From the NCBI GenBank assembly GCA_002408205.1, contig DHQY01000007.1, positions 443,027 to 470,737 on the forward strand: a stretch of 27,711 nucleotides of DNA, read 5' to 3'. This document shows, in pieces, positions 15,760 to 23,864 of this stretch. Under the pieces are notes generated by a model that was not told where the DNA came from, did not search any database, and saw only the letters and a program-made list of their open reading frames with translations. The stretch comes from Bacteroidales bacterium UBA5326 (lineage in GTDB: Bacteria > Bacteroidota > Bacteroidia > Bacteroidales > UBA932). Made by a program: the position numbers and the translations under genes. How positions within the stretch are numbered: the stretch's first letter is position 1; each line of letters begins with the position of its first letter.

Positions 15760-17747
15760 TTTTGTATTCTTTGTAAAGCGTGCATTTCATCACGGAACTT
15801 AGCGGCTACAATAAAATCGAGCTTTGCAGCAGCTTCTTCCATCCGGATCCGGGCTGTGTCTATGGCTTTCTGTAATTGTTCGGGAGTCATGGAGCGGGTA
15901 ACAGGATCTTCAGCCACAAAACGGGGATCGGCCACTTCGTCTCCATAGGTACCTCCCTGGCTTAATACGTTACGGACGTTTCGGGCAATCTGCTTAGGGG
16001 TTATCCCGTGTTCTTTGTTATATTTCATCTGCTTCTCCCTGCGCCGGTTTGTTTCGCTTATTGTCTGGCGCATGGAATCGGTGACCTTGTCTGCATACAT
16101 GATCACCAGCCCGTCTATGTTTCTGGCCGCACGGCCGGCCGTCTGAGTCAATGCCCGTTCCGAACGCAGGAACCCTTCCTTGTCGGCATCGAGGATGGCC
16201 ACCAGCGACACCTGCGGCAGGTCAAGGCCTTCCCGCAGCAGATTAACCCCAATCAACACATCATAATACCCTTTCTGAAATTCTTCCAGGATCCTGATCC
16301 TCTCCAGCGTTTCGATATCGGAATGGATGTAATTGCATCTGATCCGGATCTTTTGCATGAACTTGTTTAATTCTTCGGCCATGCGTTTAGTAAGCGTGGT
16401 AACCAGTATCCTTTGGTCTTTTTCGGCGCGTAGACGTATCTCTTCTATAAGGTCGTCGATTTGTCCTTCCGTTTTACGCACTTCAATGGGAGGATCCAGA
16501 AGACCGGTCGGACGCACCACCTGTTCCACAATAAGGCCTTCGCTCCGCTCCAGCTCGTAATCTGCAGGAGTGGCAGATACATAAAGACGTTGCCCAATAA
16601 GAGCATCAAACTCATCGAATTTCAGCGGGCGATTGTCTGCGGCGGCAGGAAGCCTGAAACCGTAATCTATTAGGACTTCCTTCCGGGAACGATCCCCTCC
16701 GTACATGGCGCGTACCTGGGGAAGAGTTACATGGCTTTCGTCTATAATAGTCAGAAAATCATTGGGAAAATAATCGAGCAGGCAGAAGGGCCTGGTACCT
16801 GCAGCCCTGCCGTCAAAATACCGGGAGTAGTTCTCAATCCCTGAGCAGTACCCCAATTCCCGGATCATTTCCAGATCAAATTCAACGCGCTGCATCAGCC
16901 GTTTGGCTTCCTGGTGCTTACCAATTTCCTTCAGGTAATTGTAGCGGGTCATTAGGTCGTCCTGTATCTGTCTTATTGCCTCCTCTTTACGGGCTTTTCC
17001 CGTAACAAAGGCGCTGGCCGGATATATATTCATTCCTCCTTCGGCAGCAATAATACCGCCAGTAGCAGGATCCAGACGTTCCACCGATTCAATCTCGTCT
17101 CCCCAGAAGGTGATACGGCAGGCAATATCGTCATAAGCCAGGTATACGTCCACCACATCGCCCCGCACGCGAAATGTTCCTCTCTTAAAATCATTCTCGT
17201 TTCGGGAATACATGGCATCTACCAAGAGATACAACAAACGGTTCTGATCCAGTTTTTGGCCTTTTCTAAGAGTAATTGTATTAGCATGAAAATCATCGGG
17301 GTTCCCAATTCCGTAAAGACAGGAAACACTCGACACCACCAGCACGTCCCTCCTGCCGCTTAATAAGGCGGAAGATGTGCTTAATCGCAATTTTTCTATC
17401 TCGTCGTTAATGCTCAGATCTTTTTCTATGTATACATCGGTTACCGGCAGGTAGGCCTCGGGTTGGTAATAATCGTAATAAGACACAAAATACTCAACCG
17501 CATTATTCGGAAAAAAAGATTTGAATTCGCCATAAAGCTGCGCAGCAAGTGTTTTATTGTGGCTGATCACCAGAGTCGGACGTTGCAGCCGTTCCACGAC
17601 ATTAGCCATGGTAAATGTTTTTCCGGAACCCGTAACACCCAACAAAACAGCAGCTTCCGTTCCATCTTTCAATAAAGAACACAGATGGCCTATAGCCTGG
17701 GGCTGATCACCGGCAGGCACATAAGGTGCTTCCAATTTAAATTCCAT
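15756..17747 (-). CDS. uvrB: Excinuclease ABC subunit B (UvrB)
   Basis: The 663-residue helicase-like damage-verification subunit of nucleotide excision repair. Visible are Walker A GVTGSGKT (37-44), NKTLAAQLYGEFKSFFP, the aromatic beta-hairpin SYYDYYQPEAYLP (about 90-102), DESH in motif II, LYVSATPADYE, and helicase motifs GVNLLREGLDLPQVSLVAILDADKEGFLRS and QTAGRAARN. The C-terminal UVR domain (about 625-660, used to contact UvrC) is present, so the protein is full length. It is the first gene of uvrB-rsh-uvrA. A promoter-like box lies 25 nt upstream in the 41-bp gap after the chrA pair, so the repair genes can be expressed apart from the genes above. Confidence 0.96.
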   Translation of the reverse strand: MEFKLEAPYVPAGDQPQAIGHLCSLLKDGTEAAVLLGVTGSGKTFTMANVVERLQRPTLVISHNKTLAAQLYGEFKSFFPNNAVEYFVSYYDYYQPEAYLPVTDVYIEKDLSINDEIEKLRLSTSSALLSGRRDVLVVSSVSCLYGIGNPDDFHANTITLRKGQKLDQNRLLYLLVDAMYSRNENDFKRGTFRVRGDVVDVYLAYDDIACRITFWGDEIESVERLDPATGGIIAAEGGMNIYPASAFVTGKARKEEAIRQIQDDLMTRYNYLKEIGKHQEAKRLMQRVEFDLEMIRELGYCSGIENYSRYFDGRAAGTRPFCLLDYFPNDFLTIIDESHVTLPQVRAMYGGDRSRKEVLIDYGFRLPAAADNRPLKFDEFDALIGQRLYVSATPADYELERSEGLIVEQVVRPTGLLDPPIEVRKTEGQIDDLIEEIRLRAEKDQRILVTTLTKRMAEELNKFMQKIRIRCNYIHSDIETLERIRILEEFQKGYYDVLIGVNLLREGLDLPQVSLVAILDADKEGFLRSERALTQTAGRAARNIDGLVIMYADKVTDSMRQTISETNRRREKQMKYNKEHGITPKQIARNVRNVLSQGGTYGDEVADPRFVAEDPVTRSMTPEQLQKAIDTARIRMEEAAAKLDFIVAAKFRDEMHALQRIQK

Positions 17748-17772
17748 AACAGACCCGAAAAAGAATTGATAA

Positions 17773-17800
17773 CAAATGTAAGAAAAGATTACATAAGCAA
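17773..17800 (-). promoter_or_regulatory. Promoter for uvrB-rsh-uvrA
   Basis: On the minus strand, TTG (17798-17800) and TACATTTG (17773-17780) are 17 nt apart, fitting the Bacteroidota TTG / TAnnTTTG pattern. The -7 box ends 25 nt before the uvrB ATG. The upstream element lies inside the end of the second chrA half gene. Confidence 0.5.
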
Positions 17801-18313
17801 CCCGGTAAGACCGCCCAGAATCATCAGAAGAATGGGATGGACTCTGAAGAAATAGGCGCCAACAAACGCAACCGAGAAAATAAGGTAGCTCCTGTAATCT
17901 ACAAAATTTTCCGGCCGGGCCATCATAAGGGCCGCTGCGGCAATGAGTCCGACCACAACCGGCCGGATTGCCCGGAATATGCCCTGTACCGCCGGGTGTT
18001 GACGGTATCGCATAAGAAAACGGCTAACCAGTATCATGAGTATTACAGAAGGAGCGCACAAAGAAACGGTGGCAATGACCGAGCCCAGCACATGGCCGCC
18101 CGTGGCGGTATAACCTACATATGTGGCGGCATTAATCCCTATCGGGCCAGGGGTCATCTGTGACACGGCCACGATATCTGTGAATTCCGCCCCGGTCATC
18201 CAGCCAAAACGATCCACTACCTCGTTACGAATAAGGGACAGCATGGCGTATCCGCCTCCAAAGCAGAACAACCCTATCTTAAAAAATGTATAGAAAAGTT
18301 GCAACCAGATCAT
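17789..18313 (-). CDS. Chromate transporter half-protein (ChrA family, second half)
   Basis: A 174-residue membrane protein of the CHR family. It is one half of a heterodimeric pair; many bacteria encode each half separately (short-chain CHR). The signature is GLFCFGGGYAMLSLIRNEVV near residue 12, then FTDIVAVSQMTPGPIGINAATYVGY near 43. About five hydrophobic segments follow. Known ChrA proteins export chromate, but many CHR members have unknown substrates, so chromate is not certain here. The start overlaps the stop of its partner by 4 bp, so the two are probably made together. Confidence 0.85.
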   Translation of the reverse strand: MIWLQLFYTFFKIGLFCFGGGYAMLSLIRNEVVDRFGWMTGAEFTDIVAVSQMTPGPIGINAATYVGYTATGGHVLGSVIATVSLCAPSVILMILVSRFLMRYRQHPAVQGIFRAIRPVVVGLIAAAALMMARPENFVDYRSYLIFSVAFVGAYFFRVHPILLMILGGLTGLLM

Positions 18314-18861
18314 TTCTTCATCTCGCCTTTTCTGCGTTTATCCAACAAATGCCAGAGATAGCCCCCGAGGCCGGCAGCCAGAATAACCCAAACGGGAGAA
18401 ACCCCTAACAACCAAATAAGTATAGCGGCAACCAGCGCTATGAGTCCCGATACAAGCGTCGGTCCAATGGCACGCAACGTGGTAATAACCGGGACGGCAA
18501 TGAGCGCCACCATGACAGGGCGCATGCCGGTGAATAGTTGAACCACTACCGGATTGTCCCGGAAAGTACGAAAAAAAACAGCCAGCAGCAAAATAGAACA
18601 GAACGGAGCAAGTATAGCTCCAAAAACAGCCGATAAAGCACCCCACACACCTTTCATACGATAACCCACCGCAACGGCCATGTTTACGGCAATAACCCCG
18701 GGCAGCATTTGCGTAACAGCCACCAGGTCGGTAAAATCATCTTTAGTAATCCAGTTCTTTTTAAATACAACATCGCGCTCAATCAATGGCAGCATGGCCA
18801 GGCCGCCGCCAATGGTAAAAGCGCCAATGCGCAAAAAGACCAGAAACAATTGCCAGTACAT
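18310..18861 (-). CDS. Chromate transporter half-protein (ChrA family, first half)
   Basis: A 183-residue partner of the next gene. It has the same repeat: GAFTIGGGLAMLPLIERDVV near residue 12 and FTDLVAVTQMLPGVIAVNMAVAVGY near 43, then hydrophobic helices and a basic tail (DKRRKGEMKK). The PGVIAVN block, against PGPIGIN in its partner, is the usual difference between the two halves of CHR proteins. It begins one base after the mtaB stop. Co-transcription with a tRNA modification gene suggests packing rather than shared function. Confidence 0.85.
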   Translation of the reverse strand: MYWQLFLVFLRIGAFTIGGGLAMLPLIERDVVFKKNWITKDDFTDLVAVTQMLPGVIAVNMAVAVGYRMKGVWGALSAVFGAILAPFCSILLLAVFFRTFRDNPVVVQLFTGMRPVMVALIAVPVITTLRAIGPTLVSGLIALVAAILIWLLGVSPVWVILAAGLGGYLWHLLDKRRKGEMKK

Positions 18862-18862
18862 A

Positions 18863-20122
18863 TCAATCCAGAGTAACCTCTACTATAGTATTAATGAGCG
18901 ATTTATCGTATTCTCTTTCTACTCGTATATAATTGCCTGTATAACCATGCATTATTCCGTTAAGTGTCTTTCCTTCGAAAAGGACTTTTTCCCTGCGACC
19001 GCTGTTGGCCCTGCAGAACGATTCGTGTAAAATGTCGGAGAGTTGTCCCAGTTTGTGGACCCGTTCTGCCTGAATTTCAGCCGCAACTCTTTCCGAAACG
19101 GGGAACAGGGCTGCCTGGGTACCCGGCCTTACCGAATAAGGAAATATATGCAGAAAAGCAGGTCTGACTTCTTCCAGAAAACGGCAGGTCGTTTCAAAAT
19201 CTTCTTCCGTTTCGCCGGGGAAACCCACAATAACGTCCACCCCAATAAAAGCGTAAGGCATTTTAGTTCGTATATATTGCAACCGTTCTGCGAACAAACC
19301 GGTTGTATAGCGCCGGCGCATTCTTTTGAGCACGTTATCACTTCCGCTCTGAAGCGGAATATGGAAATGATGCTGGAATTTGGGATGTTCGGCCAGCCAT
19401 GCTATGATCTCTGTCGTGAGCAAGTTGGGCTCGATGGACGAGATCCGGTAACGTTCTATACCCTGAACTTCTTCCAGAGCCTTAAGCAGGTCAAAAAAAG
19501 TTTCCCCGGTCGTCTTTCCAAAGTCTCCCGTATTTACCCCGGTAAGAACGATCTCTTTCACTCCGGCGGCAGCAATGGTCTGCGCCTGCTCCACGGCCAG
19601 TGCTATGGGTATGTTCCGGCTGCCGCCCCTGGCCAGAGGAACGGTGCAATAGCTGCAACGGTAATCACATCCGTCCTGTACCTTAAGAAACGAACGGGTA
19701 CGCTCCCGGGTATTTCCCACGGCGGAAAAAGCCGGGAAAATACTATGCAGCTCTTCGCAGGAGCAGGTAAACGAATGACCCGTTTCTACCGCTTCCACTA
19801 TCCGGTGCCTGTAATTAGTCCCCAACACAAGCGAAACACCCGGTATCTTTTGAATTTCAGGGGCTCTCAATTGCGCATAACAGCCTGTAACTGCCACGAC
19901 GGCCCGAGGATTCACTTTTATGAGCTTCCGGATGGCCTGCCTGCATTTTTTATCTGCATTCCCGGTGACGGAACACGTATTGACTACATACACACCGGCC
20001 GGTTTGGAAGGGCTGACCAGTGTATAGCCGTGTTGCACAAAATCCCTGGCCATTGTGGCCGTCTCGGCATAATTCAGTTTACAGCCGAAGGTCAGAAAGG
20101 CAACTGTCTTAGGATTGTCCAT
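18863..20122 (-). CDS. mtaB: tRNA t6A37 methylthiotransferase MtaB
   Basis: A 419-residue radical-SAM methylthiotransferase that converts t6A37 to ms2t6A37 in tRNAs reading ANN codons. The N-terminal domain carries the three auxiliary-cluster cysteines (Cys14 in FGCKLN, Cys50 in NTCSV, Cys81 in TGCYAQ). The radical-SAM motif CDYRCSYC gives Cys152, Cys156 and Cys159, followed by RGGSRNIP. The C-terminal third has the TRAM-like region (KVLFEGKTLNGIMHGYTGNYIRVE). The opening VAFLTFGCKLNYAET favours MtaB over the close relatives MiaB and RimO. The start overlaps the folB end by 14 bp. Confidence 0.9.
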   Translation of the reverse strand: MDNPKTVAFLTFGCKLNYAETATMARDFVQHGYTLVSPSKPAGVYVVNTCSVTGNADKKCRQAIRKLIKVNPRAVVAVTGCYAQLRAPEIQKIPGVSLVLGTNYRHRIVEAVETGHSFTCSCEELHSIFPAFSAVGNTRERTRSFLKVQDGCDYRCSYCTVPLARGGSRNIPIALAVEQAQTIAAAGVKEIVLTGVNTGDFGKTTGETFFDLLKALEEVQGIERYRISSIEPNLLTTEIIAWLAEHPKFQHHFHIPLQSGSDNVLKRMRRRYTTGLFAERLQYIRTKMPYAFIGVDVIVGFPGETEEDFETTCRFLEEVRPAFLHIFPYSVRPGTQAALFPVSERVAAEIQAERVHKLGQLSDILHESFCRANSGRREKVLFEGKTLNGIMHGYTGNYIRVEREYDKSLINTIVEVTLD

Positions 20123-20480
20123 TGTTCAATTCTTTCATGGAAAGCGTCACCGAAGCCCTTCCCACCTGGCCTCCCACTGCAGGCGTCAGTTTAGATACGG
20201 TAACTACACAATCTTCCAACGCAAACTCGGCCGTAACGGCTCTGATAATACGTCCGGCAACATGCTCCAGCAACAGACTTGAACGGACCATCTCGGCGAC
20301 AACCAATTCATATACCCTGGAATAATCCACGGCATCTTCCAGCCGGTCGGAAAAAGCAGCAGGACAGCCTTTGGTCTCCATCAGTACGTCAACCAGGAAA
20401 CGTGTTCCAATAAGGCGTTCCTCGTCGAAACACCCGTGGTTGGCGTAAAACAACATATCTTTTAATTCAATTTTTGCCAT
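20109..20480 (-). CDS. folB: Dihydroneopterin aldolase (FolB)
   Basis: A 123-residue cytoplasmic enzyme of folate synthesis that converts 7,8-dihydroneopterin to 6-hydroxymethyl-dihydropterin and glycolaldehyde. Family blocks are LKDMLFYANHGCFDEER at the N-terminus, DAVDYSRVYELV in the middle (the pterin-binding Glu/Tyr region), LLEHVAGRIIRAV, and VTVSKLTPAVGGQVGRASVTL near the end. Length fits the usual 115-125. A second ATG lies 9 nt upstream (20487-20489); I chose the ATG at 20478-20480 because MAKIELKDM then aligns with the start of other FolB proteins. It lies between the methyltransferase and mtaB. Confidence 0.9.
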   Translation of the reverse strand: MAKIELKDMLFYANHGCFDEERLIGTRFLVDVLMETKGCPAAFSDRLEDAVDYSRVYELVVAEMVRSSLLLEHVAGRIIRAVTAEFALEDCVVTVSKLTPAVGGQVGRASVTLSMKELNNGQS

Positions 20481-20491
20481 ATTATACATAA

Positions 20492-21202
20492 TTAGGCCTG
20501 TAATATAAACACACAGGGTTTTTTATGCCATTTCACTTCAAAATCGGGTTTGTTCTTTTTCCATTCCTCAACGGTTAGGGTGCATATAAACGATCCGGGA
20601 GAAGTCAGGTCTATGGCCAGTGTAATACGGGTCGATTCCATACAGGTATCCAGCAGATCATTCATGAGAGCTCCGTTTCTGTAAGGCGTTTCAATAAAAA
20701 GTTGTGTCTGACCTTCCGCCCCCGATCTTTTTTCCAGTTCCTTTATCCGTCTGCGCCGTGCTTCGGGTTTCACGGGCAGGTATCCGTTAAAAGCAAACTG
20801 CTGTCCGTTAAGCCCCGAGGCCATGAGTGCCATCATAAGCGACGACGGACCCGGCATGGGTTCCACCGGAAAGCCTTCTTTATGTGCCAGCGCCACGAGA
20901 CCGGCTCCCGGATCGGCTACCGCAGGCAGTCCTGCCTCTGAAATCAGGCCCATAGAATAACCCTTTCGCAGGGGTTCGAGCAATGGGTATAATTCTTCGT
21001 CACGTGTGTGTTCGTTCAGTTCGGAAAAATGCAGCGTCGCAACAGACAGCCCGGCACGGGACAGATACCTCCTGGCCGTACGCAGTTCCTCCACCACAAA
21101 ATAGGTCAGGTTGCGAACCCTGTCCAGGCAATCGGAGGGCAGTACCCCGGTAACGGGCACATCGCTCAGCGGCGAAGGAATCAGATACAAAACGGGCTTC
21201 AT
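20492..21202 (-). CDS. RsmI-like SAM-dependent methyltransferase (tetrapyrrole methylase fold)
   Basis: A 236-residue protein of the TP-methylase fold. RsmI methylates the 2'-O of C1402 in 16S rRNA. Seen here are LYLIPSPLSD at the N-terminus (RsmI has LYLVATPIGN), LISEAGLPAVADPGAGLVALAHKEGFPVEPMPGPSSLMMALMASGL in the middle (the SAM-binding SDAGTP and PGPSA blocks), and FIETPYRN. The divergent N-terminus suggests the Bacteroidota variant of the family, whose target is not established. It overlaps the mltG stop by 4 bp and precedes folB by 2 nt from its earliest start. Confidence 0.8.
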   Translation of the reverse strand: MKPVLYLIPSPLSDVPVTGVLPSDCLDRVRNLTYFVVEELRTARRYLSRAGLSVATLHFSELNEHTRDEELYPLLEPLRKGYSMGLISEAGLPAVADPGAGLVALAHKEGFPVEPMPGPSSLMMALMASGLNGQQFAFNGYLPVKPEARRRRIKELEKRSGAEGQTQLFIETPYRNGALMNDLLDTCMESTRITLAIDLTSPGSFICTLTVEEWKKNKPDFEVKWHKKPCVFILQA

Positions 21203-22233
21203 TTTCCTAAACTTTTTTTCTGGTTCATCCGGTTTAGAGCCTGTTGGAACTTATGGGCATTCCGGTTGTGGTCTTTCAGGTTCGATGCAAAATTGTGATA
21301 GCCGCTGAAATCCTCCCTGGCACAAAAATATATATAATTATGACGGGTATAATTGAGCACGGCATCCAACGCCTCTATGGGAGGAATACTAATGGGCCCC
21401 GGTGGTAATCCTTTGTATTTATAGGTATTATATGGAGACTCTATACGCATGTGACTCTTCAGAACCCTTCTAATACTGTAATCACGGGCCGCGAAAATGA
21501 GTGTGGGGTCTGCCTGAAGAGGCATCCCAGTCCGAAGGCGATTCATATAAACACCGGCAACAACAGGCATTTCATCTGTCTTTTTTGTTTCTTCGTGCAC
21601 AATGGAAGCCAGTGTACTTACCTGATTAGGTGTCAATCCAATTTTTGAAGCTTTGTCCAGACGGTCCTTATTCCAGAATTTTTCATATTCATTATGCATA
21701 CGTTCCAGCAGCTCTTCACCCGACACATTCCAGAAGACTTCATAAGTATTAGGAATGAACATGCCCCTGAGGCTGACCGAATCGAACCCAAAGATACGTA
21801 TAAGGGAATCGTTGCGCAGGCACATAAGCATAGACGCCGAATCAATCTCGAGCCTTCTTGAAATCACGGCAGCAAGCTTCTCAAACGTACGTATGGTACC
21901 GGAAAAAGTAAGGTTCAACGGGTCCTGCCATCCCATGGCCAGTTTCCTGGCGAGTGCCTTATTGTTCATACCCGGCTCAATGGCGTACCGTCCGGGATGT
22001 ATGTTGCCTGGCAGCTTTTCGTGCCGGGCGGCCCAGCGAAAGAACGCTTCGTGCTTCAAATATTCGTTTATTTTCAGGCTGTCGACTAATTGCTCAAAAC
22101 CGGCCCCGCGGGGAACGAGCAGATAGCCTGTTTTTCCACCGGGAGTCCTGGTATTGCCGGCATAATAAATCTGGTAAAACAACCAGCCGGCCAAAGCTCC
22201 GGTAACAAGTAAAAAAATGAGTACTTTCTTCAT
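21199..22233 (-). CDS. mltG: Endolytic transglycosylase MltG
   Basis: A 344-residue inner-membrane enzyme that cuts nascent peptidoglycan strands to set glycan length. It has a single N-terminal membrane anchor (about 3-25) and the YceG-like domain. The catalytic region reads STLASIVHEETKKTDEMPVVAGVYMNRL with the Glu residues of HEET in the place of the essential Glu, then GMPLQADPTLIFA. The substrate-binding block SPYNTYKYKGLPPGPISIPPIEALDAVL and YFCAREDFSGYHNFA complete the family. It lies 8 nt after another wall enzyme (glucosaminidase-LysM), making a two-gene cell-wall unit. Confidence 0.92.
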   Translation of the reverse strand: MKKVLIFLLVTGALAGWLFYQIYYAGNTRTPGGKTGYLLVPRGAGFEQLVDSLKINEYLKHEAFFRWAARHEKLPGNIHPGRYAIEPGMNNKALARKLAMGWQDPLNLTFSGTIRTFEKLAAVISRRLEIDSASMLMCLRNDSLIRIFGFDSVSLRGMFIPNTYEVFWNVSGEELLERMHNEYEKFWNKDRLDKASKIGLTPNQVSTLASIVHEETKKTDEMPVVAGVYMNRLRTGMPLQADPTLIFAARDYSIRRVLKSHMRIESPYNTYKYKGLPPGPISIPPIEALDAVLNYTRHNYIYFCAREDFSGYHNFASNLKDHNRNAHKFQQALNRMNQKKSLGK

Positions 22234-22241
22234 GGAACTAT

Positions 22242-23204
22242 TTATCTTAAACGCAACACCGTTCCTTCACTCACTTCCTGTACCGGAGAGAGACCGTTCA
22301 TGCTGCACAGCGAGCTCAGCTTAATGCCGTATTTCTGTGAGATGTAGTGCAACGTCTCTCCGCCACGTACCACATGCGTATCAGGTCCACTGGTCGCACG
22401 GGCCGCTTTTCGCTGGATATAAACCCTTTCGCCCACAGCAGGCTGACTGTGGCGGACAGCGTCATTAAACCTGATTATTTCATGGTTGAACAGACGGAAT
22501 TCTCCGGCCAGCGACTCGTATGTGTCACCCGGGGCTGCCAGCACATAGCGTTTCTTATTGGTGACGTAAACCTTGCGGTCAACAGATATCACAAAAAGAT
22601 CCTCCGTTATCGGAGCTGTCGTTTCGGGATAGAGCATTTCCTCGCCCGTAGAAGGATACGTATCGTATTGGTATAATTTATTTTCTTTTATCAGATCTAT
22701 CAACAGCGTGGCGTACTGTGGATTGGTTGCGTAGCCTGCCGCCTTAAGGCCGTGAGCCCAGCCCTCGTAATCTTCACGTCCCAGATTAAACAGGCTGCCG
22801 TACCTCGGCCTGGTCCTCAGAAATTCGGAGTGGTCAAAAAAAGAATCCTCGGCCCGGGCGTATTTACGAAAACACTCCTGTTGGGCGTCATCGTCGTGAT
22901 AAATACGGTCTCCGTCCCAATCGTGACATTTAATCCCAAAATGATTATTTGCTTCTACCGCCAGACGGCTGTTCCCGTTACCGGATTCCAGACAGGCCTG
23001 TGCCAGGATGATACTGGCAGGTATGCCGTATTTATGCATCTGCCTTATGGCAATCTTTTTATATCTGTTAATATATTCATTCCGGGAAAGTGCTTTTTGC
23101 TCCGCTACCTGCACCGCACAATCCGCTCCGGGAACCGGACCCATTCCCAGGGCAGAAACATAGAAAATTACAGGAAATGCCTTACGTACAAATGAATGTA
23201 ACAT
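22242..23204 (-). CDS. Glucosaminidase with two C-terminal LysM domains
   Basis: A 320-residue exported peptidoglycan hydrolase. A signal-like hydrophobic N-terminus (about 10-27) is followed by a mannosyl-glycoprotein endo-beta-N-acetylglucosaminidase (glucosaminidase) domain at about 40-195. The catalytic Glu73 lies in AQACLESGNGNSRLA; NHFGIKCHDWDG and FDHSEFLRTRPRYGSLF are conserved. Two LysM modules follow: AAPGDTYESLAGEFRL...EIIRFND and VRGGETLHYISQKYGIKLSSLCSMNGL. It probably binds and trims the sacculus. The open frame runs 156 nt upstream, but I start at the ATG at 23202-23204, because it begins the signal region and follows a TACATTTG box. Confidence 0.88.
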   Translation of the reverse strand: MLHSFVRKAFPVIFYVSALGMGPVPGADCAVQVAEQKALSRNEYINRYKKIAIRQMHKYGIPASIILAQACLESGNGNSRLAVEANNHFGIKCHDWDGDRIYHDDDAQQECFRKYARAEDSFFDHSEFLRTRPRYGSLFNLGREDYEGWAHGLKAAGYATNPQYATLLIDLIKENKLYQYDTYPSTGEEMLYPETTAPITEDLFVISVDRKVYVTNKKRYVLAAPGDTYESLAGEFRLFNHEIIRFNDAVRHSQPAVGERVYIQRKAARATSGPDTHVVRGGETLHYISQKYGIKLSSLCSMNGLSPVQEVSEGTVLRLR

Positions 23205-23209
23205 GGGTG

Positions 23210-23217
23210 CAAATGTA
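23210..23217 (-). promoter_or_regulatory. -7 box TACATTTG for the glucosaminidase / mltG unit
   Basis: TACATTTG on the minus strand matches TAnnTTTG. The ATG begins 6 nt after its last base. The plus-strand box of cdd follows after 11 nt, the same arrangement as at 9422-9447. Confidence 0.5.
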
Positions 23218-23228
23218 GTAACTTTTCT

Positions 23229-23236
23229 TATATTTG
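23229..23236 (+). promoter_or_regulatory. -7 box TATATTTG for cdd
   Basis: TATATTTG matches TAnnTTTG and lies 20 nt before the cdd ATG at 23257. Confidence 0.5.
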
Positions 23237-23256
23237 TTTTTAATAAACACACCACT

Positions 23257-23727
23257 ATGAATAAAAGCACCCTGACCATTGAATATACAGAAACCACACC
23301 TGACCGTATACCCCGCCAAGACGCCTTGTTGCTGGAGAAGGCAGTTGCTGCCTGTGACAATGCATATGCCCCTTACTCCCATTTTAAAGTGGGTGCGGCC
23401 GTCAGGCTCTCAGACGGTATGATTGTAACAGGGAACAATCAGGAAAATGTTTCCTTCCCCGCGGGGGTTTGCGCTGAACGCTCCGCACTAAATTATGCCC
23501 ATGCCAAATACCCGGAACAACCTGTGGAAGCCATTGCCATTGCGGCTAAGAACAAAGAGATTCTTTGCCAAAAACCTGTATCGCCATGCGGTATCTGCAG
23601 GCAGGTGCTGCTGGAAAGCGAAAAACGTGGGGGAAAACCCATCCGGATCATTCTGGGAAGTAAAGGAACCGTTCGTATTTTTGAAAGCGTTAAGGATCTG
23701 CTTCCATTTGGCTTTGATTCTTTCTAA
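23257..23727 (+). CDS. cdd: Cytidine deaminase
   Basis: A 156-residue zinc deaminase that turns (deoxy)cytidine into (deoxy)uridine. The zinc and catalytic motif is VCAERSALNYA (Cys72, proton-shuttling Glu74), with the second pair in SPCGICRQVL (Cys111, Cys114). The substrate segment AYAPYSHFKVGAAVR and the Asn in ENVSFPAGV are standard for the homotetrameric class. I start at the ATG at 23257: the frame runs 54 nt upstream over the promoter region. Its product, uridine, is a possible substrate for the nucleoside phosphorylase at the other end of the window. The SRP RNA gene begins 18 nt downstream, with its own promoter. Confidence 0.94.
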   Translation: MNKSTLTIEYTETTPDRIPRQDALLLEKAVAACDNAYAPYSHFKVGAAVRLSDGMIVTGNNQENVSFPAGVCAERSALNYAHAKYPEQPVEAIAIAAKNKEILCQKPVSPCGICRQVLLESEKRGGKPIRIILGSKGTVRIFESVKDLLPFGFDSF

Positions 23728-23742
23728 AATTTCTTACCTTTG
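23713..23742 (+). promoter_or_regulatory. Promoter of the SRP RNA gene
   Basis: TTTG (23713-23716) and TACCTTTG (23735-23742) are 18 nt apart, the best match in the window to the Bacteroidota promoter pattern. The RNA begins about 4-5 nt after the -7 box, within GGGG. Confidence 0.6.
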
Positions 23743-23745
23743 TGC

Positions 23746-23849
23746 GGGGTAAGTCTTGTACGACCAGCTCCCACTGAACTCCCCCAGGGTTGGAAGACAG
23801 CAAGGGTAGGTGGTTGTAGCGGTGCGATACATTCAGCTTACCCTTTTTT
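23746..23849 (+). ncRNA. ffs: Signal recognition particle RNA, small bacterial type (4.5S-like)
   Basis: An RNA of about 100 nt between cdd and mnmA. Its ends pair: GGGTAAG (23747-23753) with CTTACCC (23837-23843). The apical part has the universally conserved SRP domain IV: CAGG, then GTT-GGAA-GAC closing a GGAA tetraloop, then AGCA. These are the two strands of the internal loop that binds Ffh (CAGG / AGCA). No Alu domain is visible, so it is the short type. It carries its own promoter and a T-tract terminator (23844-23849) fused to its closing stem. The gene is in the same orientation as cdd and mnmA. The 5' end is set only from the promoter and could shift by a few bases. Confidence 0.88.
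23837..23849 (+). terminator. Terminator at the 3' end of the SRP RNA
   Basis: The closing stem strand CTTACCC is followed by TTTTTT. The other stem strand is at the 5' end of the same RNA, so the T tract serves as an intrinsic terminator before mnmA. Confidence 0.6.
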
Positions 23850-23864
23850 ATTTAGTTATTTACC

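Noticed and set aside
15058..15948. Open frame of 296 codons on the plus strand opposite the RSH gene and the 3' end of uvrB.
   Set aside because: Antisense to highly conserved coding sequence and with no family features.
19043..20194. Open frame of 383 codons on the plus strand opposite mtaB and the end of folB.
   Set aside because: It mirrors well-conserved MtaB and FolB genes on the other strand, has no recognisable domain, and its composition looks like a codon-mirror artefact.
23205..23360. 52-codon N-terminal extension of the glucosaminidase.
   Set aside because: It would overlap cdd on the other strand and the divergent promoter; the internal ATG at 23204 begins the signal region.
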